Below are positions 1 through 9,268 of a stretch of DNA of 64,000 nucleotides, piece by piece. The position numbers and the translations under genes were made by a program. Location of the stretch: NCBI RefSeq assembly GCF_023897015.1, contig NZ_JAMHFY010000022.1, positions 23,092-87,091 of the forward strand, given 5' to 3'. The DNA comes from Desulfosporosinus nitroreducens (lineage in GTDB: Bacteria > Bacillota > Desulfitobacteriia > Desulfitobacteriales > Desulfitobacteriaceae). The first letter of the stretch is position 1; every line of letters begins with the position of its first letter. The notes beneath the pieces are model-generated. The model searched no databases and had not been told where the DNA came from. It worked only from the letters and a program-made list of their open reading frames with translations.

Positions 1-214
1 CCTGGTCATAAGGCTTAGAGCCTTTTTCCCCTTCGACTAAAATAGTTCCAAGAATCTCCCCTGATTGGTTCTTAGTCAACTTGATGACGGTACCAACAAT
101 ATCTGTTTTATTGGTACCTTGTAAATCTCCAGGATTTTGAGAGTTAGCTAAACCGCATCCAGAAAGCATAAATATCCCTACTAAGGAAATAGCAATTAAT
201 TTAATTATTTTCAT
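1..214 (-). CDS. Lipoprotein, 5' part only (DUF3221-like)
   Basis: The first 71 codons of a gene that runs off the left edge. The start is the ATG at 214, preceded by a GGGAGA ribosome site. The N-terminus is a lipoprotein signal: MKIIK, a hydrophobic run, then the lipobox LSGC, so the mature protein should be lipid-anchored outside the membrane. The mature part has the pattern GTVIKLTKNQ...ILGTILVEG, which resembles small DUF3221/YobA-type secreted proteins. Its function is unknown. It lies on the same strand as, and just downstream of, another small lipoprotein gene, so the two may be cotranscribed. Confidence 0.6.
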   Translation of the reverse strand, partial: MKIIKLIAISLVGIFMLSGCGLANSQNPGDLQGTNKTDIVGTVIKLTKNQSGEILGTILVEGEKGSKPYDQ

Positions 215-231
215 TCTCCCTCTGCAATTAG

Positions 232-873
232 TTACCACTGTCGCCCCGGATCATCAGCCATACTGTTAACAGTACCTGCAGGATGAAGCACAAGATAATG
301 ATCCATCACTGGATCAGAATTGCTGGCAGTCGGCAGTGGGAATATAAACTCTATCTTGAATTCCGGCCCAGCTGTATATCCGATGATTTCTTCTCCATTA
401 ACTTTCACGTCATAAGCTGGAGTTCCATAAACTTCTTTTGTTTTCGCAAGAGAAAGCTGCTGCAGCTGTTTATCAAAGGATCGAACCTCAAAAATCCGGG
501 AACCTTTGTTAAAACCAAAAACCACTGAATGTTTTGAGTAGGTAGCATAGGTCCCTTTGGCAGCAGCGACCCAATCGGTTTTATCAGGTTCCCCCCATTG
601 ACTCTTTACATCTTCTATTACGGTTGCCTTCACTGGAAAAGTACTGTTAATGACTTTCCCTTGCTCCGCTAATTGCTTCATATTCAATAATAACTCTCTC
701 GTCGCATCTGAGGTTTGAGGTGCAGTTGACGATGAAGGGGTTTGAGCAGCAGAATCTGGTTGAATCGGCGGTTTTTCACTCTGCGAATTTGCTGGGGAGC
801 ATCCTATAACAAGGGACAAAGTGAGTGCAGCCACTATCCATTTCAAAGTCTTTCTTTTAGCTGGTATGTTCAT
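232..873 (-). CDS. YjgB-like lipoprotein (DUF4309)
   Basis: A 213-residue predicted lipoprotein. A basic N-terminus (MNIPAKRKTLK) and hydrophobic core are followed by the lipobox VIGC near residue 25, then a Ser/Pro/Thr-rich linker to about residue 60. The folded part matches the YjgB/DUF4309 pattern: a short helix with QLAEQGKVINSTFPV, then WGEPDKTDWV, and a C-terminal half with GYTAGPEFKIEF. YjgB of Bacillus is an uncharacterised secreted protein, so no activity is claimed. The start has an AGGAG-like site in the purine-rich leader just upstream. A second lipoprotein gene follows after an 18-base gap. Confidence 0.75.
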   Translation of the reverse strand: MNIPAKRKTLKWIVAALTLSLVIGCSPANSQSEKPPIQPDSAAQTPSSSTAPQTSDATRELLLNMKQLAEQGKVINSTFPVKATVIEDVKSQWGEPDKTDWVAAAKGTYATYSKHSVVFGFNKGSRIFEVRSFDKQLQQLSLAKTKEVYGTPAYDVKVNGEEIIGYTAGPEFKIEFIFPLPTASNSDPVMDHYLVLHPAGTVNSMADDPGRQW

Positions 874-1049
874 GTTGTAAATTCTCCTCCCGAAAATTGA
901 AGTGAAGGTATATCACCCCTTTTATGAATAGACGTGATTCATAAAGTAATTCTGACACATCACAAGCCCAATGATCATAATACACCCAGCGCCATCTTGA
1001 GTTCCGAAGCTTCAAAACTGGATAACCTTCGTTTTTAAGATAAAATCAA

Positions 1050-1718
1050 TTAAATCTCTGATCTCTTTTTCACCATCGACCACAAGTATGGTTCCTTTAG
1101 CCATGCACGTAATCCCTCCATGTTTACGTAAAAAACCAGATCAAAAATTAAGCCGCCTAATACTATCGAGGATAAGAGATCTAAAATAACATGCTGCTTA
1201 ATAAATTGGGTCGCTAAAATAATTAAGATAGCGGTGATATAAACTATAGCTACATTTAAATAATTTTTAGCAGGATACCTGTTAATCGCTTTAATCATTA
1301 AAAAGCTCAATAGAACATGAATACTTGGAAAGGCGTTAAAGGGCTGGTCATTATTATAAACAAACGCAATCAGCATAGTCAAAAAGTCATTCCCCACAAG
1401 ATCGGGCCTTTGGACATTCGTTTGAAAAAAGAAATAAATCCCGTAAGATATCAATAATCCAAGATTAATAGCCAACAACGTTCGGTAATAGATTTTTTTA
1501 TCTTTAAAGCAAAAGAAAGTTAACGTTCCAAATATGAAGAAATACCATGATAGATAGGGCAAAACAAATATTTTTAGAAATGGAACACCTTGGTCTAAGT
1601 CGGTAACTAAGCTATGGGTACCCCGGTTAGCATTATTGAGCAAAACATAAATAATATTCGAAATTGGAATTGACAACATTAAAAAAAGGGGCATGAGATT
1701 TTTGATTATCTTTTGCAT
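1050..1718 (-). CDS. PAP2-superfamily membrane phosphatase/transferase
   Basis: An integral membrane protein of the PAP2 superfamily with about six hydrophobic segments. The split active-site signature is visible: AFPSIHVLLS (Ser-x-His) and, about 45 residues later, KQHVILDLLSS (His-x3-Asp). The family dephosphorylates or exchanges headgroups on lipid phosphates at the membrane. The frame is open back to a TTG at 1763 that overlaps the upstream stop. I prefer the ATG at 1718 (222 aa) because AGGAAGA lies 7 bases before it. It follows directly after an MGDG-synthase-like glycosyltransferase gene, so a joint role in membrane lipid metabolism is a reasonable inference. The exact substrate is unknown. 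Confidence 0.7.
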   Translation of the reverse strand: MQKIIKNLMPLFLMLSIPISNIIYVLLNNANRGTHSLVTDLDQGVPFLKIFVLPYLSWYFFIFGTLTFFCFKDKKIYYRTLLAINLGLLISYGIYFFFQTNVQRPDLVGNDFLTMLIAFVYNNDQPFNAFPSIHVLLSFLMIKAINRYPAKNYLNVAIVYITAILIILATQFIKQHVILDLLSSIVLGGLIFDLVFYVNMEGLRAWLKEPYLWSMVKKRSEI

Positions 1719-1759
1719 CTCTTTTAATCTTCCTTTCGTCTGATAACTATATGCTAAAA

Positions 1760-2908
1760 TCAACTCGTTTTTTTCTTATTTCTTGGATTCATCATTAACT
1801 CAAGCATATTATTAACAGTCTGTTCTGCGGAGTGACCGAGTAAAGCGAATGACGCTTTCTCCCGCATTTCCTCAATCTCCTGTGGATGACTCAAGAAGCG
1901 GCTAAGCAGTTCTTCCAATTCTTCTTCTGTCCCTGCAACCTTTCCCGCACCAATACGTTGCACAAAATTTGCATTATGTTCTTCTTGACCTGGTATGGGC
2001 TGATAAATCACAAGCGGTAAGTGCTTCGTCAGCGCCTCAGTAACCGTTAAGCCTCCGGCCTTGGTTACGATCAGATCAGTTACTGACATTAGTTCTTCCA
2101 TGTTATCTGCGTACCCTAACCGTACCATGGGATTACGAGCCTTTGCAGCCATTTCATGCAAAGAGTTATACAATTTTTTATTATTTCCACAAACAATAAT
2201 TGACTGTACCGGGACTTCTGAATCTGCAAGCTTTTTGCAAATTCTTTTTGTGCTTTCCAAACTTCCGTGCGCTCCCATTACAAGAAAGGTAGGCAGATCT
2301 TGTTTGATACCCAGCTTGGAGATAATTAACTCTCGGTCTATCTTCTTTTCAAATTTCGGACTAATTGGGATTCCTGTCACGTGTATCCGTTGCGAGAGAA
2401 TTCCCTCTGTCACTAACATTTCCTTAACTTCTTCACAAGCCGCTATATAGCAATCCACACCCGGATGCACCCAATGACTGTGAACAGTGTAATCCGTAAT
2501 TACGGTGATCACCGGAGCCTGGAGAATATGTTCTAGCCTCAGCTGAGCTAGAATCGAAGAAACAGTAGGATAAGTGCACACAATAAGATCCGGATTAAAT
2601 TCCTGAATATATTTGAGGAAATCAGATCGACCTAATTGGTTCAAAAAACACTGAATCCTTGAATTAGGACTTAGCTTCGATGTTTGATAATAGAATTTCC
2701 CCCACAGCTTTGGTGAATGTTTGATCAACTCAAAGTAGAGTTTTTTTACCACGCTATTAAATCGCTTACTCAAAAAATCGCCGAAATCTAAATGAGTTAC
2801 AATTGCCGATGGTTCCTTGATACGCAGTCCCTCGATAACTGCTTCAGCCGCCCGCAAATGTCCGTTTCCAAATGCTGCAGAAAATACGAGAATTCTTAAC
2901 TCCTTCAA
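1760..2908 (-). CDS. MGDG synthase / UgtP-family glycosyltransferase
   Basis: A 382-residue GT28-type glycosyltransferase with the two-Rossmann-domain layout of monogalactosyldiacylglycerol synthase and UgtP. The N-terminal lipid-binding motif is FSAAFGNGHLRAAEA (residues ~9-23). The acceptor domain has VITDYTVHSHWVHPGVD. The C-terminal nucleotide-sugar domain has VMGAHGSLEST and QPIPGQEEHNANFV. Such enzymes add sugar to diacylglycerol at the inner leaflet; some paralogues act on other lipids, so the acceptor is not certain. It is the first gene of a pair with the PAP2 gene downstream. Length matches the family. Confidence 0.85.
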   Translation of the reverse strand: MKELRILVFSAAFGNGHLRAAEAVIEGLRIKEPSAIVTHLDFGDFLSKRFNSVVKKLYFELIKHSPKLWGKFYYQTSKLSPNSRIQCFLNQLGRSDFLKYIQEFNPDLIVCTYPTVSSILAQLRLEHILQAPVITVITDYTVHSHWVHPGVDCYIAACEEVKEMLVTEGILSQRIHVTGIPISPKFEKKIDRELIISKLGIKQDLPTFLVMGAHGSLESTKRICKKLADSEVPVQSIIVCGNNKKLYNSLHEMAAKARNPMVRLGYADNMEELMSVTDLIVTKAGGLTVTEALTKHLPLVIYQPIPGQEEHNANFVQRIGAGKVAGTEEELEELLSRFLSHPQEIEEMREKASFALLGHSAEQTVNNMLELMMNPRNKKKTS

Positions 2909-3024
2909 CTCTAGGCCCCCCTCTCAATAACCTTCTTTAACAACCCTATTAGTAATATGAACCACCTAGGCTATATGGCGATGCACCTTAAGTGAACTGA
3001 TTCAGCTAAATTTAAACATCGAGA

Positions 3025-3110
3025 CTTCGGTGGGAGACTCTACCCCCACCGAAGCAGAGCACGGGGTCCCACTCCCACTTCTAGAAGCGAGAGTTTCACG
3101 ATTTGATAAA
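3025..3110. repeat. Hairpin plus dispersed repeat, copy A
   Basis: In the 660-base gap between the glycosyltransferase and the MFS gene there is a perfect 10-bp stem (CTTCGGTGGG at 3025-3034, CCCACCGAAG at 3045-3054). It is followed by a GC-rich block at 3061-3110 containing ACTCCCACTT and GAGTTTCACGATT. The second block recurs, inverted, at 43127-43172. It is itself an imperfect palindrome. No coding sequence is evident here. Confidence 0.6.
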
Positions 3111-3418
3111 AGACATTGTTTAGGTCATAACTGCATTATAAGTTTTAGTTCTTAAAATAATGTAAGGCTAATTCTTAGGAAATTCTTAAAATTAGGTTAA
3201 AAAGTCTTTGGACGATTGACTGGGATCTAAAATTGGCAATAGCAAACTCACTCATATTTACCTGACATAATAAATATGGCTAATACTAAGCTTCATGATT
3301 TAGACGTAAAATCTTTGGTTTTTAACTTCATTATTTTTATTTTTCTCTTTTTCGTTGACATAGATTTCAAGATAACGAGATAGAGAGACGGGACCTTCGG
3401 AAAAAATAAAATGAAGTT

Positions 3419-3466
3419 TAAAAAGGACTTGTACCACTTTTCAAGTGATCACAAGTCCTTTTTTAG
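3419..3466 (-). terminator. Intrinsic terminator after the MFS gene
   Basis: AAAAAGGACTTGT (3420-3432) pairs with ACAAGTCCTTTTT (3451-3463), with an inner CACTT/AAGTG stem. Both outer arms are T/A-rich, so it can end transcription in either direction. It lies about 105 bases past the stop of the leftward MFS gene. Confidence 0.75.
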
Positions 3467-3571
3467 TAACTTAGCGAATTTCAGTATTAATTGTTGTACT
3501 TACTCGTTAGACCCTCAATCTCATGATGTAACTCATCAAGGATTTGAAAGGATAATCCTAAATATACATTG

Positions 3572-4819
3572 TTACAGTTCAGGCTTTGAGATTGGCTTAC
3601 CAGCCTCAATTAGCACTTTGTTACCTAGCAAGAAAAATCCCTGAATAAACAGGAGCAAGCCAGTTCCTATCAGGAGCCACTCTATTTTAATGATGTCAGC
3701 AAGTGGTCCAAACAAAAGCATCCCTAACGGCAACATCGTGCTTGCTATCATCCCTAAGACACCAAATACTCTTCCTAGAAAATTGGCCTCTACTTTCTCC
3801 TGTAATAATACCGTAGAGGGTGTATTAAAGAGCGGCAACGCAATTCCGGCTAACCCCATGATAGTTAGATAAATCCAAAAAACAGGAACAACTCCAAGGG
3901 CAAAGGTACAGACTCCAATAAGGAGGCTTGCCAGTGTCATCGAGTGAATCCTATTTTTAAAACCACCCCAAGAAGCCATAATGAGGCCACCCAAGATCAT
4001 GCCGATAGAAAAGGTTATTTCGATGGCCGTTAAACGCCAAACATCGTCACCAAAACTTCGTGCAACCTGCAGCGGCGTTAAAAAGGAAACAGGTGCAATT
4101 AAAAAAAAGAAGAATGTGCAAAACAGAAAGAACCTCTTGATATACGCATGATTTTTAATGTAGTTAAAACCTTCATGCATATCACTGAAATAGCTCGTTG
4201 TTTGCTTTGCTTGGGCTTTCATATGAACAGGAACATGCAAAAACAAAAATAAAACCAAAACCGCAATGGCTGCTGTAAAAACATCTATAAAGAAAATCAT
4301 TTCGATGGTAACCATGGTGAGCAGTGCACCGCTCACCATGGGAGACACCAGCATAACTATAGCTTGTATACTTCCGTTTGTTGCGTTAACCTTAGTTAGT
4401 TTATCCTCCGGTACAATTTGCGGAAGGAAGGCTCCTATCGCCGGCATTTGGATTGCTGACCCGAGAGCTCGTATGGCAGATGTCACAAAGAGCAACCATA
4501 GCGAACCATAGCCCGTCAGAAACAATATGGCTAAAACTAATGTTGATAATGCAATCATAGAATCAGAAAGAATAATCAATGTTTTTCGATTATAGCGGTC
4601 AGCCCATACCCCTGCAAACGGGGAAAGAAGCAAGGTCGGAAGAAAACCGCAAATAATGGCGATCGTCATCATCATACCTGACCGTGTTGTTAATGTGATG
4701 TGCCACATAATTGCATACTGAACCAGTGATGATCCAAAAAGTGATATGGTCTGGCTAGCCAAAAACAGGATAATATTCTTTTTCCAATCTGTATTCAAGT
4801 CTAAAATGTTTCTCTCCAT
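3572..4819 (-). CDS. MFS drug-efflux-type transporter
   Basis: A 415-residue major facilitator superfamily protein with about twelve hydrophobic segments. It resembles the macrolide-efflux (MefA-like) branch: SQTISLFGSSLVQYAIMWH at the start of the first helix and the MFS motif-A-like GVWADRYNRKTLI (residues ~70-83) in the first cytoplasmic loop. It probably exports a small hydrophobic compound with proton antiport; the substrate cannot be told. The start ATG at 4819 follows a GAGGTAAAGG ribosome site. A longer reading frame across its start on the same strand (to 4991) is out of frame and has no family features. Confidence 0.8.
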   Translation of the reverse strand: MERNILDLNTDWKKNIILFLASQTISLFGSSLVQYAIMWHITLTTRSGMMMTIAIICGFLPTLLLSPFAGVWADRYNRKTLIILSDSMIALSTLVLAILFLTGYGSLWLLFVTSAIRALGSAIQMPAIGAFLPQIVPEDKLTKVNATNGSIQAIVMLVSPMVSGALLTMVTIEMIFFIDVFTAAIAVLVLFLFLHVPVHMKAQAKQTTSYFSDMHEGFNYIKNHAYIKRFFLFCTFFFFLIAPVSFLTPLQVARSFGDDVWRLTAIEITFSIGMILGGLIMASWGGFKNRIHSMTLASLLIGVCTFALGVVPVFWIYLTIMGLAGIALPLFNTPSTVLLQEKVEANFLGRVFGVLGMIASTMLPLGMLLFGPLADIIKIEWLLIGTGLLLFIQGFFLLGNKVLIEAGKPISKPEL

Positions 4820-4982
4820 CCTTTACCTCGTGAAATTCATAATGACGGAACAACATCTCTAATTCTATCACTCCAACTTTATAGGCTCTTCTGCCTGATT
4901 GCAACTTAATATATGTTATTATTTCATATCGAGTGTTTTTTATAAATGAAGGACAAGCACTTATCATATACGGATAAGGCCG

Positions 4983-5032
4983 ATGAATCAAGAGGGAACT
5001 CAGCTAAAAGGCCGAGTTCCCTCTTGATTCAT
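4983..5032. repeat. 19-bp perfect inverted repeat
   Basis: ATGAATCAAGAGGGAACTC (4983-5001) and its exact complement (5014-5032) flank a 12-base loop. It sits between the kinase-like gene and the MFS gene. There is no T-run on the leftward side, so it may be a processing or attenuator hairpin, or a factor-binding palindrome, rather than a simple terminator. The rest of 4820-5121 holds nothing else recognisable. Confidence 0.6.
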
Positions 5033-5121
5033 TACACATTTAATTTCTGAACCCGTGTTAGAATTCAAACTTACTTCCTCTTGGGCTTTTTTCTATAACG
5101 CTCACATTTTTGTGAATATAT

Positions 5122-5796
5122 TCACTTACTACCCATTCGGAAAAGTACAATAACATCTTTAATAAAGTCTTGAACATTTAGACTCTCAGGCTTCGCCTGA
5201 TTATACCATTTACGTACCGTCTCTATTATCCATAGCGGAAGGGCTCTTCCATCAAACAAGTGGTAATATTCCTTATATCCTTCTTTCAAGTATTCCCACC
5301 TTTTATCGTTTCCCGGTTTCATATATTCAGAGACATCCAGAAGTTTAGCTTTGCCTTCGTGGAGGAGTACGTTCTTTAAATGAATATCTCTAGGATTTAA
5401 TCCTCTGCCGAGTACATAGTTTATCGCATTATCTACGTCTTCAATGACCTGCTTTGGGATATGAATGCCTTTTAAGAGACAATCGTACAGAGTTATTCCC
5501 TCTTCAAAACGAATTACTAGAAAATTAAATCCTCTGCCATAATACACAGGAAAGTACTCCGAGTGACCTAGTTTTAAATAAACCTCATTTTCTTGTTCTA
5601 ACTTACCTAATTTATCATTACTAAACACTTTGAAAGCGTAGTGTGGCAAATACAAAAAACGAAATACCGCGGCATCTGTTCCTACACCTATACACTCGAA
5701 TTTGTTAGAATCTCCCTTTACTGTAACAAGCTCATTTTCTCCATTAGATGTGACTTTTAATTTACTTAGTTCTTTCTCGACAATATCCCATTCCAT
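5122..5796 (-). CDS. Protein-kinase-fold protein (YrzF/YbdM-like)
   Basis: A 224-residue small protein-kinase-like protein. The order of kinase elements is kept: a glycine-rich loop GVGTDAAVF (~34-42), the ATP-anchoring Lys in YAFKVF, a catalytic loop NPRDIHLKNVLL (~135-146) with the catalytic Asp and the Asn, and a reduced metal-binding motif LLDVSEY in place of DFG. This resembles the short Bacillus kinases YrzF and YbdM; targets are unknown. An ATG three codons upstream (5805) is possible, but the ATG at 5796 has AAGGA at proper spacing. A single gene, not obviously tied to its neighbours. Confidence 0.65.
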   Translation of the reverse strand: MEWDIVEKELSKLKVTSNGENELVTVKGDSNKFECIGVGTDAAVFRFLYLPHYAFKVFSNDKLGKLEQENEVYLKLGHSEYFPVYYGRGFNFLVIRFEEGITLYDCLLKGIHIPKQVIEDVDNAINYVLGRGLNPRDIHLKNVLLHEGKAKLLDVSEYMKPGNDKRWEYLKEGYKEYYHLFDGRALPLWIIETVRKWYNQAKPESLNVQDFIKDVIVLFRMGSK

Positions 5797-5949
5797 TAAG
5801 CACACATCCTTTATCTAATGTTGCACCAGGTCTTCGCAATTCCCCTGATATGAACTTAACTATCACTGGATGTTAAAATTATCTTTTATAGAATTGTGGC
5901 AGCTGCATTAAAGGCCACCAGTAAGTTGGCGGCCTTCTATTCAAACCAG

Positions 5950-7200
5950 TTATTTTACTATTTGTCCATCCCCATAAACAATATATTTGATCGTAGTCAA
6001 TTCTCTCAGACCCATTGGTCCACGGGCATGTAACTTTTGAGTACTTATTCCAATCTCAGCTCCAAAGCCGAATCGTCCACCGTCTGTGAAACGAGTTGAT
6101 GCATTGACATAAACAGCGGCTGCATCAATTTCTCTTAAAAACCGCTGAGCCCTCGTATAATTCTCAGTGATAATAGTTTCAGAATGTTTGGTACTGTATT
6201 TGTAAATGTGATCCAGGGCACCATCAAGCCCAGACACAACTTTAACGCTTAAAATTAGGTCCAGATGTTCTGCCACCCAGTCTTCCTCTATAGCAGGAAC
6301 GGCATAAGATAAGATTTCACACGTTCTAGAACAACCTTTAATTTCGACTTGATTTTTTCTAAGCTCTTCTCCAATTAGTGGGAGAAAGTTTTCTGCGACT
6401 GCATCATCTACGAGCATAGTTTCCAAGGCATTGCAGACTCCTGGATTTTGGGTCTTAGCATTTATAACAATGGGAATGGCCTTATCATAATCTGCGTCTC
6501 GATCAACAAAAGCATGACACATACCAGTTCCGGTTTCAATCACTGGTACGGTGGCATTTTGTACCACTGTTTGAATCAGCCCAGCACCCCCTCTGGGAAT
6601 AATGACATCTACATAATCATTTAAACGCATCAGTTGCTGAACCCATTCCCGATTAGTCTCTGTAATCAATTGGATACATCCTGACGGCAATCCGATCTCT
6701 TCAGCAGCTTCCGCAATTACTCTTGCCAAAACCTTATTGCTTTCTAAAGCCTCCGACCCTCCCCTGAGAATGACCACATTTCCAGATTTCAGACACAAGG
6801 CAGCCGCATCGACCGTCACATTGGGTCGTGCTTCATAGATCATCGCTACAACCCCTAAAGGAACCCGAGTCTGTTGAATACGCAAGCCATTCGGACGCGT
6901 CCAAACTTCCCCTTCTCCCACAGGGTCTCGTAATGCAACAACCTCTTTAAGGGATTGACTTATCTGTGCAATGCTCGCGGAAGTCAACCTTAAACGATTG
7001 ACAAGACTCTTCTTAAGACCTTTCTCTTCGGCCGCTTGAACATCGAGGCTATTTGCCTTAAGGATTTCTCCCTCATTTTTCAGGAGCGCCTCGGACATTG
7101 AGATTAACGCATCATTTTTGGACTCTGTGCTGGCAAAAGCCAACTGACGAGCCGCTTGTTTAGCTCTTTGCCCAATTTCGATTAATTCTGGGTGAAACAT
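5950..7200 (-). CDS. proA: Glutamate-5-semialdehyde dehydrogenase (gamma-glutamyl phosphate reductase)
   Basis: ProA, 416 aa, full length. It reduces gamma-glutamyl phosphate to glutamate-5-semialdehyde with NADPH, the second step of proline synthesis in the cytosol. Visible motifs are VAMIYEARPNVTVDAAALC, the PRGGAGLI segment, the catalytic cysteine in NPGVCNALETML (~253-264), and RFGFGAEIGISTQKLHARGP near the C-terminus. It is the last gene of proC-proB-proA, starting 52 bases after proB. Regulation is probably through the T-box leader upstream of proC. Confidence 0.97.
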   Translation of the reverse strand: MFHPELIEIGQRAKQAARQLAFASTESKNDALISMSEALLKNEGEILKANSLDVQAAEEKGLKKSLVNRLRLTSASIAQISQSLKEVVALRDPVGEGEVWTRPNGLRIQQTRVPLGVVAMIYEARPNVTVDAAALCLKSGNVVILRGGSEALESNKVLARVIAEAAEEIGLPSGCIQLITETNREWVQQLMRLNDYVDVIIPRGGAGLIQTVVQNATVPVIETGTGMCHAFVDRDADYDKAIPIVINAKTQNPGVCNALETMLVDDAVAENFLPLIGEELRKNQVEIKGCSRTCEILSYAVPAIEEDWVAEHLDLILSVKVVSGLDGALDHIYKYSTKHSETIITENYTRAQRFLREIDAAAVYVNASTRFTDGGRFGFGAEIGISTQKLHARGPMGLRELTTIKYIVYGDGQIVK

Positions 7201-7252
7201 AAGCAGTGACCTCCCACCATTAAACTTACCTTCTTATAAATTATTCGAGTAA

Positions 7253-8371
7253 TTAATCCACCATAAGTGTCATGTTATCACGGTGAACTACTTCTTCACC
7301 ATCAAAATCTGCAATTAGTTGATGAATTTTCTCAGAATGCATTCCTTTTACCGTCTGAACTTCATCATTACTCAACTCTACGACTCCTCTGGCAATCTCC
7401 TCTCCCTGCGTATTGACAATCCGAACGATTTCTTTACGTTCCCAACTCCCCTCAGCAGCTATAATTCCTTTCGCCAGCAGACTTTTGCCTTCTTTCACAA
7501 GGGCCTTGGCAGCGCCATCATCGACTTGAATACTGCCTTCAGTTAACCCTGCATAAGCAATCCAGCGTTTCCGACCTGCAAGACGATGCTTTAATGGCTG
7601 AAAATATGTTCCCTCTGGTCCTTGACCCTTGGTCAAGAAGGTGAGTTCTCGGAGTCGCGTAAAATTCAAAAGCAGCATCCCAATTCCAAAACGAGTAGCT
7701 ATTTTGGCTGCCCTAAGTTTAGTGACCATCCCTCCAGTCCCTAATAGGCTTCCAGCCCCGCTCGCCATGCTTTCAACTGCAGAGACCTCTGATACTTCTT
7801 TAATAAGCTGTGCCGACTCATCCTTTTTTGGATTGGCGGTATACAAGCCATCCACATCTGTTAAAATGACTAACAAGTCTGCACCGACAAGCCCTGCCAC
7901 TAAGGCTGACAGAGTATCATTATCTCCAAAACAGAGCTCATCCACCGCAACTGTGTCGTTTTCATTAATAATAGGCACGACTTGTAAACGCAGTAATTTC
8001 TCCAGAGTATTTTGGGCGTTCCTATAGTGTGATGATTGCGCCAAATCTATACGAGATAATAAAACTTGAGCCCCTACAATACCATGCCGTTCGAGATTTC
8101 GAGTATACATCTCAATGAGCACCCCTTGACCAACTGCAGCAACGGCTTGTTTACCTGCTAAATCCCGGGGCCGAGCTTGGAGCTTCAGTTGACCCATTCC
8201 TGCAGCCACCGCACCCGAAGAAACAATAATGCACTCCACCCCATTTTCCTTTAAGGCAGCGACAACAGAGACGATCTCAGTTATCGCTTGTTCATCTAAA
8301 CCGCCATGAGGATGGTTCAAACTGCTGCTCCCTATTTTCAAGACAACCCTGCGCACTTCACTTAATGTCAC
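7253..8371 (-). CDS. proB: Glutamate 5-kinase
   Basis: ProB, 372 aa from a GTG at 8371 that overlaps the proC stop (GTGA) and has GGAAGGAGAG just upstream; the frame continues to 8413 but that extension lies inside proC. It phosphorylates L-glutamate, the feedback-inhibited first step of proline synthesis. The amino-acid-kinase domain has VVLKIGSSSL at the start, SSGAVAAGMGQL, NENDTVAVDEL and FGDNDTLSALVAG. A C-terminal PUA domain follows from about residue 280. Translational coupling with proC is likely. Confidence 0.96.
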   Translation of the reverse strand: MTLSEVRRVVLKIGSSSLNHPHGGLDEQAITEIVSVVAALKENGVECIIVSSGAVAAGMGQLKLQARPRDLAGKQAVAAVGQGVLIEMYTRNLERHGIVGAQVLLSRIDLAQSSHYRNAQNTLEKLLRLQVVPIINENDTVAVDELCFGDNDTLSALVAGLVGADLLVILTDVDGLYTANPKKDESAQLIKEVSEVSAVESMASGAGSLLGTGGMVTKLRAAKIATRFGIGMLLLNFTRLRELTFLTKGQGPEGTYFQPLKHRLAGRKRWIAYAGLTEGSIQVDDGAAKALVKEGKSLLAKGIIAAEGSWERKEIVRIVNTQGEEIARGVVELSNDEVQTVKGMHSEKIHQLIADFDGEEVVHRDNMTLMVD

Positions 8372-9177
8372 TCTGAATACTCTCCTTCCAAATCTTCCGC
8401 GCGCCGTGCACAAGCCTTTGCCGCATTCAGCACGGTTTCAGCCAATTTCTCATCCGTAAATACATTTAAAGCCGCATACGTCGTACCATTAGGCGAAGTC
8501 ACTTCTTCACGCAGTTTTCCAGGCGATTTATCGCTTTCTGCGATCATCTTCCCCGAACCAATCAAGGTTTCAAGAACCAATATCTCAGCCTCTTCTTCGC
8601 TAAGCCCTAATTCTACGCCTGCTTTTATTAAGCTCTCGGCGAATAGATAAAAATATGCTGGCCCGCTTCCACTAATGGCTGTTAAGGCATTGATATTTTT
8701 TTCTGGAACCCACATGATCCGCCCAGTAGCCGAAAAGATCTTCTCCCCTATTTCGGCCTGTTCTTCTGTAACATTATCTCCGCGTACCAATCCAGTCATG
8801 GAATGAAGCACTGCCGTTGAAGTATTCGGCATCGCCCGTACCACAGCAACCCCTGGCAAGTATTTATAAAAGACCTTCAATGGGACACCCGCTGCCACAC
8901 TAATAACCAGTTTATCCTTCAATGAAAAATCCTTCAAATCTTTAAGGACAGCTTGAACATCCTTCGGCTTTACCGCAATGATCAAGACACGAGAATCTTC
9001 CACGAGCTCCATTAATGGAGCTGCAATAACATTATATCTATCAACCAAGCCTTGGAGCCGTCCGCGATTGGAAAGATTAGTCACTCGAATCTCAAGTGAA
9101 CTATTTGACTGCTTAAGACCACTGATCATAGCCTCCGCAATATTTCCCCCACCAATAAAACCAATTGACTGAGTCAT
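8368..9177 (-). CDS. proC: Pyrroline-5-carboxylate reductase
   Basis: ProC, 269 aa. It reduces 1-pyrroline-5-carboxylate to L-proline with NAD(P)H, the final step. The N-terminal Rossmann motif is IGFIGGGNIAEAMISGL; RAMPNTSTAV and the helical C-terminal signature AISGSGPAYFYLFAES and TSPNGTTYAALNVF are present. It is the first gene of the proline operon. It has a purine-rich ribosome site (AAAGGGTG). No clear promoter was seen immediately upstream; the nearest upstream signals are a repeat array and, beyond it, a T-box leader. Confidence 0.96.
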   Translation of the reverse strand: MTQSIGFIGGGNIAEAMISGLKQSNSSLEIRVTNLSNRGRLQGLVDRYNVIAAPLMELVEDSRVLIIAVKPKDVQAVLKDLKDFSLKDKLVISVAAGVPLKVFYKYLPGVAVVRAMPNTSTAVLHSMTGLVRGDNVTEEQAEIGEKIFSATGRIMWVPEKNINALTAISGSGPAYFYLFAESLIKAGVELGLSEEEAEILVLETLIGSGKMIAESDKSPGKLREEVTSPNGTTYAALNVFTDEKLAETVLNAAKACARRAEDLEGEYSE

Positions 9178-9268
9178 TCTTTACACCCTTTCATAACCCT
9201 TTAATCTTATCAACCTTGGCCTACCTTTAATAGCATGCCAATCCAGCGATCCAGTAAACCAAACATAT

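Noticed and set aside
3355..3466. Short RNA gene from TTGACA at 3355 to the hairpin at 3419-3466
   Set aside because: No acceptable -10 box at the right spacing; the hairpin is explained as terminator of the leftward MFS gene.
4755..4991. 78-codon minus-strand frame over the MFS start
   Set aside because: It overlaps the MFS N-terminus in another frame, while the MFS start has its own ribosome site; no family features.
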